Source of the DNA: Pseudomonas oleovorans subsp. oleovorans | GTDB lineage: Bacteria > Pseudomonadota > Gammaproteobacteria > Pseudomonadales > Pseudomonadaceae | Direction of reading: 5' to 3' | Length of the DNA stretch: 64,000 nt | Assembly (NCBI RefSeq): GCF_002197815.1 | Contig: NZ_NIUB01000001.1 | Location: forward strand, 1-64,000 | Shown here: positions 1-9,457 of the stretch, in pieces | Position numbering within the stretch: position 1 is the stretch's first letter | Layout: every line of letters starts with the position of its first letter | Notes under the pieces: generated by a model | The model's input: the letters and a program-made list of their open reading frames with translations, nothing else | Told to the model about the DNA's origin: nothing | The model's database searches: none | Position numbers and translations under genes: made by a program

Positions 1-128
1 CCCTTGCCTCTGGCTAACACTTCCCCTTGCCGGGTGTGTAGAGGACTTTCACCTCCAAGTCGTCCAGTCCACCACCACAGTGAACCGAACAGCGCCAGTC
101 ACGGCGCTACGCGCCATGCCTGGCGCAC
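1..128 (-). mobile_element. 5' end of a group II intron (probably bacterial class C), continuing past the left edge
   Basis: Read on the minus strand from position 128, the sequence begins GTGCGCC, the conserved GUGYG 5' end of bacterial group II introns. It then runs through the expected domain I landmarks: GGAGGTGAAAGTCC (about 75-55) and CCGGCAAGGGGAAGTGTTAG (about 33-14). These conserved blocks are what I recognise; the intron-encoded reverse transcriptase, if present, lies outside the window. The intron starts 4 bases after the phaF terminator hairpin. Class C introns are known to insert just downstream of intrinsic terminators, so the position fits that class. The short reading frames across this stretch are not genes. 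Confidence 0.82.
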
Positions 129-131
129 AAC

Positions 132-162
132 GAAAACGCCCGGCACTAGGCCGGGCGTTTTC
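132..162 (-). terminator. phaF intrinsic terminator
   Basis: A perfect 13-bp inverted repeat (GAAAACGCCCGGC, 132-144, against 150-162) with a 5-base loop lies 14 bases after the phaF stop codon. On the minus strand the 3' arm ends GCGTTTTC, giving the U-rich tail. The adjacent group II intron begins just beyond it, so this hairpin is probably the intron's target. Confidence 0.9.
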
Positions 163-175
163 AGTCCCGAGAAAC

Positions 176-958
176 TCAGGACGGGGTGGCTGGAGTTGCC
201 GGGGTGGCAGCCGGAGCCGGTGCAGCGGCCGGCGTTGCAGCGGCGGCCGGAGCCGGTGCAGCCGGTTTCGGCGCAACTGCCTTGGGTGCTGCCGGTTTCT
301 TCGCAGCCGGCTTCTTCGCTGTAGCAGGCTTAGCTGCAGGCTTGGCAGCGGGTTTCGCTGCGGCCTTGGCTGCCGGTTTCGCCGCAGGTTTAGCTGCCGG
401 CTTGGCGGCTGTAGGTTTCGCGGCAGCCGGTTTGGCAGCGGCCTTGGCGGCCGGCTTCGCAGCAGGCTTGGCGGCAGCCTTCGCGGCAGGTTTGGGCGCA
501 GCTTTGGCAGCAGGCTTGGCGACCGACTTGGCCGATACGCCAGTGATTTTCTCCAGCTGCTTGGTCAGGCTGTCGACCTTGTCATTCAATGCCTTGACCT
601 CGTTGCGGCTGGGTACGCCCAGACGCGAGATGGCATTGTTCAGACGCTTGTCGAACGCCTCTTCCAGCTCGCTCCACTTGCCAATTGCCTTGTCCTTGAC
701 CTCATCGACCTTGGACTTGGCGGAGCCGACCTTGGAACCAACGCCGGCTTTCACCGCGCCAACCTGTTTGTCGACTTCGCTCTTGGCCTGCTTTTCAGCC
801 TTCTCGCCGTCCTTGACCAGCGCGTCGAACAGCTTGGTGCCGTCCTTGCTGACCTTGGAATAAGCGCCCAAGCCTGCCAACCAGATCTGACGCGAGTATT
901 TCTCGACCTCGCCGATCCAGGAGCTGGTCTGTTTCTCGGTTTTCTTCTTAACAGCCAT
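176..958 (-). CDS. phaF: Polyhydroxyalkanoate granule-associated phasin PhaF
   Basis: 260 aa. PhaF coats medium-chain PHA granules and ties them to the nucleoid, which helps share granules between daughter cells. The N-terminal ~130 residues (MAVKKKTEKQ start) form the amphipathic phasin domain. From about residue 140 to the end the protein is almost entirely Ala-Lys-Pro in AKPA-type repeats, the basic histone H1-like tail that binds DNA. An upstream in-frame start exists, but the MAVKKK start has a good ribosome site (AAGGAGAT) and matches PhaI. The gene lies 10 bp after phaI, so co-transcription is expected. The repeat tract is prone to length change. Assignment is secure. Confidence 0.96.
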   Translation of the reverse strand: MAVKKKTEKQTSSWIGEVEKYSRQIWLAGLGAYSKVSKDGTKLFDALVKDGEKAEKQAKSEVDKQVGAVKAGVGSKVGSAKSKVDEVKDKAIGKWSELEEAFDKRLNNAISRLGVPSRNEVKALNDKVDSLTKQLEKITGVSAKSVAKPAAKAAPKPAAKAAAKPAAKPAAKAAAKPAAAKPTAAKPAAKPAAKPAAKAAAKPAAKPAAKPATAKKPAAKKPAAPKAVAPKPAAPAPAAAATPAAAPAPAATPATPATPS

Positions 959-968
959 CCTGATCTCC

Positions 969-1415
969 TTATTTGGTACGCGCGACATGCTCGAGCAACG
1001 CGCTCAGCTCATCCAGCTTAGCAGAGAGTGCTTCAACATCCTGCTTGGACGGAATGCCGATACGGTTCAGAGCGGAAGCCACACGAGTATCGAAAGCCTT
1101 CTCGATCTTGTCGAGCTGAACTTCGACCTTGCCTTTAACACTGGTGACATTGCTATTGACCGACTGCTTGACCGATTCGATCTGGCTGTTGGCGGCTTCT
1201 ACCTGCTCGTCGACCAGCTTCTTGCCTTTGCTTTCGACGCCTTCACCGGCCTTGACCAGCTCTTTGAAGTATTCGGCCCCCTCGACACCCGCCTTGGCGT
1301 AAGCGCCCAGGCCAGCGAGGTAGATCTTGCGGGCATAGCCCTTCACGTCGTCGAACAGACCGGCTTTGTCTTCGACCACGGCTTCTACTTTTTTCTTCAC
1401 GGCAACTTTCGACAT
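969..1415 (-). CDS. phaI: Phasin PhaI
   Basis: 148 aa, a single phasin domain without the basic tail of PhaF. The first ~60 residues (MSKVAVKKKVE...YARKIYLAGLGAYAKAG) closely match the N terminus of PhaF, showing the two are paralogues. PhaI is a major surface protein of medium-chain PHA granules and affects their size and number. The start is placed at MSKVAVKKK; a start four codons upstream has no better ribosome site. It is the first gene of the phaI-phaF unit. About 170 bp of non-coding DNA precedes it and should hold the promoter. Confidence 0.95.
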   Translation of the reverse strand: MSKVAVKKKVEAVVEDKAGLFDDVKGYARKIYLAGLGAYAKAGVEGAEYFKELVKAGEGVESKGKKLVDEQVEAANSQIESVKQSVNSNVTSVKGKVEVQLDKIEKAFDTRVASALNRIGIPSKQDVEALSAKLDELSALLEHVARTK

Positions 1416-1586
1416 GGTGCACCTCACGCGCTTTGACAGTTAGCGGAAACGCCCACGGAATGCAGGCTTGGGTACACCCTAAGGAGAAAAATTAGAAATC
1501 GCATACTAGGAACAGGCGACAGCATGCATGTTCAATGCGACCCAATGGCGGCGGGCACAGCGCACCCTACTGGCTTGCCGCTGCTC

Positions 1587-1862
1587 TCAGGCCAGCGATT
1601 TGTCCAGCACCTGCTCGATCTCGCGCTGGATCATGCCGCCCATGGGCGACAGCAACAGCCCGAGCTTGAGCTCCACACGCACAGTGTCTTCACCCACCGC
1701 GATACTGCCGTCGGCACCGCTGCGCTTGAACTCCAGGGTGTCGCCGTTCCAGCGATAGCGCACGTCGTACTCGCTGGCCAGGCGCTCGGCCAGTCGTTCG
1801 GCCTTCTCGCGGGCGGCCTCGCGACCGAGGGAATGGGATCGTTCGACACGAATACGGGACAT
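1587..1862 (-). CDS. Polyhydroxyalkanoic acid system family protein
   Basis: 91 aa, small and soluble. It matches the family annotated as 'polyhydroxyalkanoic acid system protein' that sits between phaI and ubiE in pseudomonads. Visible features are [22 protein letters not shown], a charged helix, then a two-strand core ([17 protein letters not shown]) and a C-terminal helix ([17 protein letters not shown]). The family has no proven biochemical role; steroid- or lipid-binding folds have been proposed. Same strand as phaI but 171 bp upstream, so possibly separate. Divergent from ubiE with a 147-bp shared promoter region. Confidence 0.85.
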   Translation of the reverse strand: MSRIRVERSHSLGREAAREKAERLAERLASEYDVRYRWNGDTLEFKRSGADGSIAVGEDTVRVELKLGLLLSPMGGMIQREIEQVLDKSLA

Positions 1863-2009
1863 GGCAACTCCTTGAACTGGCGGCGTGCCGCACGGCTGCG
1901 GCATGAGGTCACATCACTCTACCAGCCCATCGGGCGAGCGGGCACCCAGGCAAGACAAAGGCGCCAGGCGCCTTTAGAATGGTGCGGTTTTCTACCCGGT
2001 GAGAGCGAC

Positions 2010-2780
2010 ATGAGCGATCCACGCAAGGCCCAGGAGCAGGAACCCACCACCCACTTCGGTTTCCAGGATGTGCCGGAAAGCCAGAAGGCGGAAAAAGTGG
2101 CCGAAGTCTTTCACTCGGTGGCGGCCAAGTACGACCTGATGAACGACGTGCTGTCCGGTGGCCTGCATCGTCTGTGGAAGCGCTTCACCATCGAACTGTC
2201 CGGCGTGCGCACCGGCAACCGCGTGCTGGACATCGCTGGCGGCACCGGTGACCTGACCCGCAAGTTTTCCAGCATCGTCGGTCCGACCGGGCAAGTGGTG
2301 CTGGCCGACATCAACGACTCGATGCTCAAGGTCGGTCGCGACCGCCTGCTGGACAAAGGCGTGGCCGGCAACGTGCAGTTCGTCCAGGCCGATGCCGAGA
2401 AGCTGCCGTTCCCCGACAACCACTTCGACGTGGTCACCATCGCCTTCGGCCTGCGCAACGTCACCCACAAGGAAGACGCCCTGCGCTCGATGCTGCGCGT
2501 GCTCAAACCCGGCGGTCGCCTGCTGGTGCTGGAGTTCTCCAAGCCTGGCAACCCGCTGCTGGCCAAGGTCTACGACACCTACTCATTCAGCTTCATGCCG
2601 CTGGCCGGCAAGTTGATCACCAATGACTCGGAAAGCTACCGCTACCTGGCCGAGTCGATCCGCATGCACCCGGATCAGGAAACCCTCAAGGCGATGATGG
2701 TCGACGCCGGCTTCGAGCGCGTCACCTACCACAACATGACTGGCGGCATCGTCGCCCTGCATCGCGGCATCAAGCCTTAA
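2010..2780 (+). CDS. ubiE: Ubiquinone/menaquinone C-methyltransferase UbiE
   Basis: 256 aa, the usual length. UbiE is the SAM-dependent C-methyltransferase of ubiquinone synthesis (2-methoxy-6-polyprenyl-benzoquinol to the 5-methyl product). Motif [15 protein letters not shown], lies at about residues 73-86. The later blocks [19 protein letters not shown] and [13 protein letters not shown] are typical of UbiE. The start [10 protein letters not shown] was chosen over a far upstream start because it follows a GGTGAGAG-type site and gives the family length. First gene of the ubiE-ubiJ-ubiB cluster; its stop codon overlaps the ubiJ start by one base. Confidence 0.97.
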   Translation: MSDPRKAQEQEPTTHFGFQDVPESQKAEKVAEVFHSVAAKYDLMNDVLSGGLHRLWKRFTIELSGVRTGNRVLDIAGGTGDLTRKFSSIVGPTGQVVLADINDSMLKVGRDRLLDKGVAGNVQFVQADAEKLPFPDNHFDVVTIAFGLRNVTHKEDALRSMLRVLKPGGRLLVLEFSKPGNPLLAKVYDTYSFSFMPLAGKLITNDSESYRYLAESIRMHPDQETLKAMMVDAGFERVTYHNMTGGIVALHRGIKP

Positions 2781-3397
2781 TGCTCATCACGGGCTTGCTG
2801 GCGGGCGTCGAGGCGGGCCTCAACCGCGCCCTGCGCCTCGATGGCACGGCGTTGCCGCGTCTGCAGGCACTGAGTGGCAAGGTCATCGCCATGCAGTGCC
2901 AGAACCCGGCACTGGAGCTGTTCATCCTGCCCAGTGGTGATGGCCTGCAACTCGCCGCACAGTGGCATGCACCCGCCGACTGCACGCTCACCGCACCTGC
3001 CGCCAGCCTGGTGCGCCTGGCCCTGAGCCGCGAGAAAACCGCCATCCTGCACCGCCCGGAAGTGTCGCTCGATGGCGACAGCGCGGTGCTGCTGCAACTC
3101 GCCGGCATCCTCCAGGATCTGGAGCTGGACTGGGAATACGAAATCTCGCGCTGGCTCGGCCCGGTGGCCACTACCCTGCTCGCCGGTCACCTGCGCAGCC
3201 GGGTCAATCTCGCCAGCCACGGCGCCGCCAGCCTCAAGCAGAATCTGGCCGACTACCTGGCCGAAGAATCACGCACCCTGGTGGGCCAGCGCGAAGCCGA
3301 TGCGCGTTTCGCCGAGCTGGATCAACTCAAACTCGCCCTCGACCGCCTGGAAGCACGCATCGAGCGCCTCACTTCTGCCAATAAGTCCGACGCATGA
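2780..3397 (+). CDS. ubiJ: Ubiquinone biosynthesis accessory factor UbiJ
   Basis: 205 aa. UbiJ carries an SCP2-type lipid-binding domain in its N-terminal half (about residues 15-115) and, with UbiK, helps assemble the soluble complex that handles hydrophobic ubiquinone intermediates. The C-terminal ~60 residues ([20 protein letters not shown]) form a charged coiled-coil, as expected for pairing with UbiK. The gene sits exactly between ubiE and ubiB, as in most gammaproteobacteria, with one-base and four-base overlaps at its two ends, so translation is probably coupled. Position and domain layout together make the assignment firm. Confidence 0.93.
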   Translation: MLITGLLAGVEAGLNRALRLDGTALPRLQALSGKVIAMQCQNPALELFILPSGDGLQLAAQWHAPADCTLTAPAASLVRLALSREKTAILHRPEVSLDGDSAVLLQLAGILQDLELDWEYEISRWLGPVATTLLAGHLRSRVNLASHGAASLKQNLADYLAEESRTLVGQREADARFAELDQLKLALDRLEARIERLTSANKSDA

Positions 3398-4977
3398 AGC
3401 TGCTTGCCGTTCGCCGCCTGTTGCGCATCCAGCGCGTAGTCATCCGCTATCAACTGGACGAGATGCTCTTCGAGCTACCGCTGCCATTCTGGCTGCGCGC
3501 GCTGTCCTGCCTGCTGCCCTGGCGCTGGCTGCCGCGCAAGCCGCTGGAGCTGTCGCGCGGCGCACGCCTGCGTCTGGCGCTGGAAGACCTGGGGCCGATC
3601 TTCATCAAGTTCGGCCAACTGCTGTCCACCCGCCGCGACCTGCTGCCGCCGGATATCGCCGATGAGCTGGCGCGCCTGCAGGATCAGGTACCGCCCTTCC
3701 CGGAAGATCAGGCCATCGCCCTGATCGAAGCCCAGCTTGGCGCCCCGGTGAGCGAGCTGTTCGCCCGCTTCGACAGCCAGCCCCTGGCCTCGGCCTCGGT
3801 GGCTCAGGTGCATGCCGCGCAGCTGAAAAGCGGCGAGCAGGTGGTGGTCAAGGTGGTGCGCCCTGGCCTCAAGCCGGTGATTCGCCAGGATCTGGCCTGG
3901 CTGTTCCTGATCGCCCGTATCGCCGAGAAAGCCTCGGCCGATGCCCGCCGCCTGCGCCCGGTGGAAGTGGTCAGCGACTACGAAAAAACCATCTTCGATG
4001 AACTTGATCTGCTGCGCGAAGCAGCCAACGCCAGCCAGCTGCGGCGCAACTTCGACGGCTCGCCACTGCTCTACGTACCGCAGGTGTACTGGGACCTGTG
4101 CCGCCACCAGGTGCTGGTAATGGAGCGCATCTACGGCATCCCGGTGACCGACCTGGCGACCCTGGCCGACCAGCGCACCGACATGAAACTTTTGGCCGAG
4201 CGCGGCGTGGAGATTTTCTTTACCCAGGTGTTCCGCGACAGCTTCTTCCACGCCGACATGCACCCCGGCAACATCTTCGTCAGCACCCGCACGCCGTGGA
4301 GCCCGCAGTACATCGCCATCGACTGCGGCATCATCGGCAGCCTCACCGACGAGGACCAGGACTACCTGGCGCGCAACCTGATCGCCTTCTTCAAGCGCGA
4401 CTACCGCAAGGTCGCGCAGTTGCACATCGACTCGGGCTGGGTACCGGCCGACACCAAGGTCAACGAGTTCGAGGCGGCGATTCGCACCGTGTGCGAGCCG
4501 ATCTTCGAGAAACCGCTGAAGGACATTTCCTTCGGCCAGTTGCTGCTGCGCCTGTTCCAGACCGCCCGGCGCTTCAACATGGAAGTGCAGCCGCAGCTGG
4601 TGCTGCTGCAGAAGACCCTGCTCAACATCGAAGGCCTCGGCCGTCAGCTCTACCCCGATCTGGATCTGTGGAGCACCGCGCAGCCCTTCCTCGAACGCTG
4701 GATGCGCGAGCGCATCAGCCCGTTGCACCTGCTGCGCAACCTGCAGCAACAAGCCGAGCAGGTACCGCACCTGTCACAGATCGCCCGCGACACCCTGGAG
4801 CGTCTGCAGCAGCCGGTACAGGTCCAGACCACTGCACCGCGCGATCACTGGCCACTGCGCCTGCTTGGCGCGGCACTGATCGGCGCCGGCGCCATGCAAG
4901 GCCTGGCACCACTGCTGGCCACCTGGCCAGCCTGGCTGATGGTCGGCGGCGGGCTCTATCTGATACTGCGCCGATAG
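3394..4977 (+). CDS. ubiB: Ubiquinone biosynthesis kinase-like protein UbiB
   Basis: 527 aa, normal length. UbiB is an atypical ABC1/ADCK-family protein kinase-like ATPase needed for ubiquinone synthesis. Family signatures are visible: KFGQ (72-75, the KxGQ motif that occludes the active site), the [11 protein letters not shown]la-rich nucleotide loop near 130, and HADMHPGN near 285-292 (catalytic loop). Two hydrophobic helices at about 485-525 anchor it in the inner membrane. It overlaps ubiJ by 4 bp. A 73-bp gap separates it from hisI. Confidence 0.97.
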   Translation: MKLLAVRRLLRIQRVVIRYQLDEMLFELPLPFWLRALSCLLPWRWLPRKPLELSRGARLRLALEDLGPIFIKFGQLLSTRRDLLPPDIADELARLQDQVPPFPEDQAIALIEAQLGAPVSELFARFDSQPLASASVAQVHAAQLKSGEQVVVKVVRPGLKPVIRQDLAWLFLIARIAEKASADARRLRPVEVVSDYEKTIFDELDLLREAANASQLRRNFDGSPLLYVPQVYWDLCRHQVLVMERIYGIPVTDLATLADQRTDMKLLAERGVEIFFTQVFRDSFFHADMHPGNIFVSTRTPWSPQYIAIDCGIIGSLTDEDQDYLARNLIAFFKRDYRKVAQLHIDSGWVPADTKVNEFEAAIRTVCEPIFEKPLKDISFGQLLLRLFQTARRFNMEVQPQLVLLQKTLLNIEGLGRQLYPDLDLWSTAQPFLERWMRERISPLHLLRNLQQQAEQVPHLSQIARDTLERLQQPVQVQTTAPRDHWPLRLLGAALIGAGAMQGLAPLLATWPAWLMVGGGLYLILRR

Positions 4978-5050
4978 CCAGTTGGCTGCGGCACTGGCAC
5001 ACTTGAGGAATTCACGGGCCGAGGCCCGACGCAACAGATACGGAATACCG

Positions 5051-5449
5051 ATGAACGATTGGCTCGACGAAATCCACTGGAACGAAGACGGCCTGGTGCC
5101 GGCCATCGCCCAGGACTACCAGAGTGGCCGCATCCTGATGATGGCCTGGATGAACCGCGAATCCCTTGCGCTCACCGCCGCCGAGAATCGCGCCATCTAC
5201 TGGTCGCGCTCGCGCGGCAAGCTGTGGCGCAAGGGCGAAGAGTCCGGCCATGTGCAGAAACTGCACGAACTGCGCCTGGACTGCGACGCCGATGTCATCG
5301 TACTGATGGTCGAGCAACTGGGCGGCATCGCCTGCCACACCGGGCGTGAGAGCTGCTTCTACCGCGTGTACGAGAACGGCGCCTGGAAAACCGTCGATGC
5401 CGTTTTGAAAGACCCGCACGCCATCTATGCAGGACATAGCCATGAGTGA
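5051..5449 (+). CDS. hisI: Phosphoribosyl-AMP cyclohydrolase HisI
   Basis: 132 aa. It catalyses the third step of histidine biosynthesis, opening the adenine ring of phosphoribosyl-AMP, in the cytosol. The cysteine and aspartate metal-binding pattern is present: [11 protein letters not shown] and [14 protein letters not shown] towards the C terminus. The start is [10 protein letters not shown], with an upstream in-frame start rejected because it would add non-conserved residues. It is a stand-alone cyclohydrolase, not fused to HisE as in enterobacteria, which is the pseudomonad arrangement. It overlaps hisE by 8 bp. Confidence 0.97.
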   Translation: MNDWLDEIHWNEDGLVPAIAQDYQSGRILMMAWMNRESLALTAAENRAIYWSRSRGKLWRKGEESGHVQKLHELRLDCDADVIVLMVEQLGGIACHTGRESCFYRVYENGAWKTVDAVLKDPHAIYAGHSHE

Positions 5450-5777
5450 CACCCTGAGCCGCCTGGCCGACGTACTGGAAGCGCGTAAGGGTGCGGCACC
5501 CGACAGCTCCTACGTCGCCAGCCTGTATCACAAGGGCCTGAACAAGATTCTGGAAAAGGTCGGCGAGGAATCGGTGGAAACCATCCTCGCCGCCAAGGAC
5601 GCCGCCGTCAGCGGTGACTGTCAGGACCTGATCTACGAAACTGCCGATCTGTGGTTCCACAGCCTGGTCATGCTTGCCGCTCTCGGCCAGCATCCGCAGG
5701 CCGTGCTGGACGAACTGGATCGTCGTTTCGGCCTCTCCGGCCACGCGGAAAAAGCCGCGCGACCGCAATCCGAATAA
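5442..5777 (+). CDS. hisE: Phosphoribosyl-ATP pyrophosphatase HisE
   Basis: 111 aa. It performs the second step of histidine biosynthesis, hydrolysing phosphoribosyl-ATP to phosphoribosyl-AMP and pyrophosphate; its product is the HisI substrate. The all-alpha MazG-like fold is evident from the conserved [15 protein letters not shown] acidic block (about 37-51) and [14 protein letters not shown]. The start [13 protein letters not shown] lies inside the end of hisI, giving translational coupling. A 23-bp gap with an AGGA-type site separates it from tatA, so histidine and Tat genes are probably co-transcribed. Confidence 0.96.
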   Translation: MSDTLSRLADVLEARKGAAPDSSYVASLYHKGLNKILEKVGEESVETILAAKDAAVSGDCQDLIYETADLWFHSLVMLAALGQHPQAVLDELDRRFGLSGHAEKAARPQSE

Positions 5778-5800
5778 ACCTTCATTACGGAGTACATATC

Positions 5801-6034
5801 ATGGGTTTTGGCGGTATCAGCATCTGGCAACTCCTGATCATCCTGCTCATCGTGGTCATGTTGTTCGGCACCAAGCGCCTGAAGAGCCTGGGCTCGGACC
5901 TGGGCGACGCGATCAAGGGCTTCCGTAAATCGATGGACAATGGCGAAGCCGAGAAACCGGCAGTCGAAGAGCCCAAGGGCCAGACCATCGACGCCCAGGC
6001 ACGCAAGGTCGAAGAGCCAGCGAAGAAAGACTAA
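5801..6034 (+). CDS. tatA: Sec-independent translocase subunit TatA
   Basis: 77 aa. TatA oligomerises to form the protein-conducting element of the twin-arginine translocase in the inner membrane. One N-terminal transmembrane helix (about residues 6-22, [17 protein letters not shown]) is followed by the hinge [12 protein letters not shown] and an amphipathic helix with GFRKSM. The acidic and lysine-rich C-terminal tail is typical. The start MGFGGISIW is set by the TM helix position and by a good ribosome site (ACGGAGT). First of three contiguous tat genes. Confidence 0.97.
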   Translation: MGFGGISIWQLLIILLIVVMLFGTKRLKSLGSDLGDAIKGFRKSMDNGEAEKPAVEEPKGQTIDAQARKVEEPAKKD

Positions 6035-6037
6035 GCC

Positions 6038-6382
6038 ATGTTCGACATCGGTTTTACCGAACTGCTGCTGGTCGGTCTGGTGGCCCTGGTGGTGCTCGGC
6101 CCTGAGCGCCTGCCAGGCGCCGTGCGTACGGCCAGCCTGTGGATCGGCCGGATCAAGCGCAGCTTCAACTCGATCAAGGCCGAGGTAGAGCGCGAGATAG
6201 GCGCCGACGAGATTCGCCGCCAGTTGCATAACGAGCGGATTCTCGAACTCGAGCGGGAAATGCAGGCGATGAAGCAGGACATTCTCGGCACCGGCAAAAG
6301 CGACGATCCGCCAGTTGAGAACAGCGCCAAACCGACTGCCGACACGGCCCCGAGCGTTCAGGACAAGAATCCCCAGCCATGA
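6038..6382 (+). CDS. tatB: Sec-independent translocase subunit TatB
   Basis: 114 aa. TatB pairs with TatC to recognise twin-arginine signal peptides. The N-terminal membrane helix ([26 protein letters not shown]) with the conserved Glu at position 8 and the GPERLP hinge distinguishes it from TatA. A long amphipathic charged helix follows and the tail is Pro/Ser/Asp-rich. It lies 3 bp after tatA and overlaps tatC by 4 bp. Confidence 0.97.
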   Translation: MFDIGFTELLLVGLVALVVLGPERLPGAVRTASLWIGRIKRSFNSIKAEVEREIGADEIRRQLHNERILELEREMQAMKQDILGTGKSDDPPVENSAKPTADTAPSVQDKNPQP

Positions 6383-7173
6383 GCAATAATCCACAAGCCG
6401 ACCAGGAAATGCCTCTGGTCTCGCACCTGGCCGAGCTGCGTACTCGCCTGTTGCGCTGTGTAGTGATCATCGTGCTGATCTTCGCCGGCCTGTTCTACTT
6501 CGCTCAGGATATCTACGCCCTGGTCGCTGCGCCGTTACGCGCCTATCTGCCAGAAGGCGCGACGATGATCGCCACAGGGGTCGCCTCGCCGTTCCTGACG
6601 CCCTTCAAGCTGACCCTGATGTGTGCGTTGTTTCTCGGCATGCCGGTGATCCTGCACCAGATCTGGGGCTTCATCGCACCGGGGCTGTACACCCATGAGC
6701 GGCGCATCGCGGTGCCGCTGCTGATTTCGAGTATTTTCCTGTTCTATGCAGGCATGGCCTTCGCCTACTTCGTGGTGTTCCCGATCATGTTCGGCTTCTT
6801 CGCCAGCGTGACCCCGGAAGGCGTGGCGATGATGACCGACATCGGCCAGTACCTGGATTTCGTCCTGACGCTGTTCTTCGCCTTTGGCGTGGCCTTCGAA
6901 ATCCCTATCGCTACCTTCCTGGTTATCTGGGTCGGCATTGTCGATGTCGCCACCCTGCGCAAGAGCCGACCCTATGTGATAGTCGGTTGCTTCGTGGTCG
7001 GCATGGTGCTGACGCCGCCGGACGTGTTCTCGCAGACCCTGTTGGCCGTGCCGATGTGGCTACTGTTCGAAGCCGGTGTACTGGCTGGCGCGCTGGTCAA
7101 GCGCAAGCGCGACCAGGAACAGAGCGAAGAAGAAGCCAAGCCCGAAGACCAACCTCCCGCACCACTGCCGTGA
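6379..7173 (+). CDS. tatC: Sec-independent translocase subunit TatC
   Basis: 264 aa with six predicted transmembrane helices. TatC is the main receptor for twin-arginine signal peptides. Conserved N-terminal [14 protein letters not shown] and the periplasmic/cytoplasmic blocks [14 protein letters not shown] and [10 protein letters not shown] are visible. The C-terminal ~25 residues are a charged, Glu/Lys-rich cytoplasmic tail. The stop codon overlaps the GTG start of rsmE by 4 bp. Probable local Tat clients include the intradiol dioxygenase-like protein (46.8-47.4 kb), whose N terminus has a twin-arginine-like SRRHLL stretch. Confidence 0.97.
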   Translation: MSNNPQADQEMPLVSHLAELRTRLLRCVVIIVLIFAGLFYFAQDIYALVAAPLRAYLPEGATMIATGVASPFLTPFKLTLMCALFLGMPVILHQIWGFIAPGLYTHERRIAVPLLISSIFLFYAGMAFAYFVVFPIMFGFFASVTPEGVAMMTDIGQYLDFVLTLFFAFGVAFEIPIATFLVIWVGIVDVATLRKSRPYVIVGCFVVGMVLTPPDVFSQTLLAVPMWLLFEAGVLAGALVKRKRDQEQSEEEAKPEDQPPAPLP

Positions 7174-7880
7174 ACCTGCTGCTACTGGAGGACGCCGACT
7201 TCGTCGGTGGCGAGCGGGTACGCCTCAGTGGCAGGCGCCTGAAACATCTACATGACGTGCATCGCGCCGAGACCGGTGATCGCCTGCGCGTCGGTCATCT
7301 TGGCGGGCTGATGGGCGAAGGTCGACTGATCGCCCTGGATGCCGAGCATGCCGAACTGCATGTCAGTCTCGACCAGCCGCCACCGGCCAAGCTACCGCTG
7401 ACCCTGATCCTCGCCCTGCCCCGCCCGAAGATGCTCAAGCGCGTGCTGCAGACGGTCAGCGCCATGGGCGTGGCGCGCCTGGTATTGGTCAACAGCTACC
7501 GGGTGGAGAAGAGTTTCTGGCAGACACCGTTTCTCGAGGCCGAGGCCATTCGCGAACAGCTGATCCTCGGCCTGGAACAGGCGCGCGACACGGTGCTGCC
7601 CGAAGTGAGCATCGAGAAACGCTTCAAGCCCTTCGTCGAGGATCGCCTACCAGCCCTGGCAGCCGGCACACTTGGCCTGACCGGCCACCCCGGTGATTAC
7701 CCGACCTGCCCGCGTGCAGTGCAGGAGGCCGTGACCCTGGCCATCGGCCCGGAAGGTGGCTGGATTCCCTACGAAGTCGATCTGCTGCGCGAAGCCGCAG
7801 GCCTGCAACCTGTGCAGTTGGGCGAACGCATCTTGCGGGTGGAGACGGCGGTGCCGGCATTGCTGGCCAGATTGTTCTAA
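7170..7880 (+). CDS. rsmE: 16S rRNA (uracil1498-N3)-methyltransferase RsmE
   Basis: 236 aa. It methylates N3 of U1498 in 16S rRNA, using SAM bound in a trefoil-knot (SPOUT) fold. The start is a GTG ([11 protein letters not shown]) overlapping the tatC stop, which gives the family length; an upstream in-frame start would run far into tatC. Diagnostic blocks: [21 protein letters not shown] in the middle, and the SAM-knot residues AIGPEGGW plus [11 protein letters not shown] near the C terminus. Last gene of the ubi-his-tat-rsmE run; a REP-like palindrome follows 16 bp after the stop. Confidence 0.95.
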   Translation: MNLLLLEDADFVGGERVRLSGRRLKHLHDVHRAETGDRLRVGHLGGLMGEGRLIALDAEHAELHVSLDQPPPAKLPLTLILALPRPKMLKRVLQTVSAMGVARLVLVNSYRVEKSFWQTPFLEAEAIREQLILGLEQARDTVLPEVSIEKRFKPFVEDRLPALAAGTLGLTGHPGDYPTCPRAVQEAVTLAIGPEGGWIPYEVDLLREAAGLQPVQLGERILRVETAVPALLARLF

Positions 7881-7896
7881 ACACGAACGATCAACC

Positions 7897-7964
7897 TGTA
7901 GGAGCGAGCTCTGCTCGCGAAGCGTTCGAGTCGCCAGCATTCGCGAGCAGAGCTCGCTCCCACA
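7897..7964. repeat. REP-like palindromic repeat between rsmE and dtd
   Basis: Two inverted copies of GTAGGAGCGAGCTCTGCTCGCGAA-type sequence (7897-7920 and 7941-7964) flank a short loop. This is the pseudomonad REP-type palindrome and lies between convergent genes. A nearly identical copy sits upstream of epd (62928-62995). Confidence 0.88.
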
Positions 7965-7972
7965 AGCTACCG

Positions 7973-8410
7973 CTATACCTCGAGCAGGAAGGTCACCGGC
8001 CCATCGTTGACCAGATGCACCTGCATATCCGCGCCAAAACGGCCGGTGGCGACCTGCGGATGCTGGGCTCTGGCCAGTTCGACCAGACCGTCGAACAGTG
8101 CAGCGCCCTGAACCGGTGAGGCAGCACTGGAAAAGCTCGGGCGCATGCCGCTCCTGGTATCGGCGGCCAGGGTGAATTGCGAAACCAGCAGCAGACCACC
8201 CTGCACATCCGTCAGCGAGCGATTCATCTTGCCAGCGTCATCGCTAAACACCCGATAGTTCAGCAACTTGTGCAGGGCGCGGGCCAGGCTGGCCTGATCG
8301 TCCTGCGGCTCGATGCCGACCAGCGCCAGCAGGCCCTGATCGATGCTGCCAACCACCTCACCTGCGACCTCCACCCGTGCACCGCTGACGCGCTGGATCA
8401 GCAGCTTCAT
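7973..8410 (-). CDS. dtd: D-aminoacyl-tRNA deacylase Dtd
   Basis: 145 aa, full length. It hydrolyses D-amino acids (and glycine mischarged on tRNA-Ala) from tRNA, acting as a chiral proofreader. Both family signatures are present: SQFTLAAD (about 78-85) and [10 protein letters not shown] near the C terminus, the cross-subunit Gly-cisPro region. It overlaps the end of pip by 4 bp, so the pair forms an operon with pip first. Start [11 protein letters not shown] is unambiguous. Confidence 0.97.
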   Translation of the reverse strand: MKLLIQRVSGARVEVAGEVVGSIDQGLLALVGIEPQDDQASLARALHKLLNYRVFSDDAGKMNRSLTDVQGGLLLVSQFTLAADTRSGMRPSFSSAASPVQGAALFDGLVELARAQHPQVATGRFGADMQVHLVNDGPVTFLLEV

Positions 8411-9378
8411 GCATCCTCCGGCGGCAGGTCGAGCAGGCGCCGGGCCATCTGTTCGGCAGCGCGGATCAGCGCATCGGTGATACCCGGCTCGGCCGCCGAG
8501 TGGCCGGCGTCACGGATGATCTGCAGCTCGCTGTTGGGCCAGGCCTGATGCAACGCCCAGGCATTGTCCAACGGGCAGATAACGTCGTATCGGCCATGCA
8601 CAATGATGCCCGGCAGATGCGCGATCTTCGGCATGTCACGGAGCAGCTGGTTAGGCTCGAGGAAGGCGTCGTTGACGAAGTAGTGGCACTCGATACGGGC
8701 GATGGACAGCGCCCGATGCGCCTCGCTGAAGCGCTCGACCACCTGAGTGTTCGGACGCAGGGTGGCAGTGCGCCCCTCCCAGGTCGACCAGGCCTTGGCC
8801 GCATGCATCTGGGCGATCTGGTCGGTACCCGTCAGGCGCTTGTAGAAGGCCTGCATCAGGTCGCCGCGCTCCTCGACCGGGATGGGCGCCACGTAATCCT
8901 CCCAGTAATCGGGGAACAGGCGGCTGGCGCCTTCCTGATAGAACCAGCTGAACTCCTGCGGCCGACACAGGAAGATGCCGCGCAGGATCAGTCCATGCAC
9001 GCACTGCGGATGCGCCTGTGCATAGGCCAACGCCAGGGTCGAGCCCCAGGAGCCACCGAACAGCACGAACTTGTCGATGCCCAGATGCTCGCGAATACGC
9101 TCGATATCGGCGATCAGCGCCTGGGTGGTGTTGTTCTCCAGACTCGCGTGCGGCGTCGAACGACCACAGCCGCGCTGGTCGAAGGTGACGATGCGGTACA
9201 GGGCGGGATCGAAGTAACGGCGGCTGGCAGAATCGCAGCCGGCGCCGGGGCCGCCATGGATGAACAACACCGGCAACCCATCCGCAGAGCCGCTCTCGTC
9301 GATGTACAGCACGTGCGGTTGCTCGACCGCCAGTTCATGGCGAGCGTAGGGTTTAATCTCCGGGTACAAAGTCTGCAT
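8407..9378 (-). CDS. pip: Proline iminopeptidase
   Basis: 323 aa. An alpha/beta-hydrolase (peptidase family S33) that releases N-terminal proline from peptides in the cytosol. The oxyanion motif HGGPGAG is at 41-47; the nucleophile elbow GGSWGS places the catalytic Ser at about 110; the catalytic His is likely in DAGHSAAE near the C terminus. Start [16 protein letters not shown] fits the family. First gene of the pip-dtd pair, divergent from the lipoprotein gene at 9458 across a 79-bp spacer. Confidence 0.95.
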   Translation of the reverse strand: MQTLYPEIKPYARHELAVEQPHVLYIDESGSADGLPVLFIHGGPGAGCDSASRRYFDPALYRIVTFDQRGCGRSTPHASLENNTTQALIADIERIREHLGIDKFVLFGGSWGSTLALAYAQAHPQCVHGLILRGIFLCRPQEFSWFYQEGASRLFPDYWEDYVAPIPVEERGDLMQAFYKRLTGTDQIAQMHAAKAWSTWEGRTATLRPNTQVVERFSEAHRALSIARIECHYFVNDAFLEPNQLLRDMPKIAHLPGIIVHGRYDVICPLDNAWALHQAWPNSELQIIRDAGHSAAEPGITDALIRAAEQMARRLLDLPPEDA

Positions 9379-9457
9379 GGTTGGCTCCTGTTGGCTGGGC
9401 TACAACTGCCGTGTTCCACTCTGCCCGGCATCATAACCATGAAAAAGGAGTTTCAGC

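Noticed and set aside
3475..4770. A 431-codon minus-strand open frame over ubiB
   Set aside because: Shadow of ubiB; no start site or motif.
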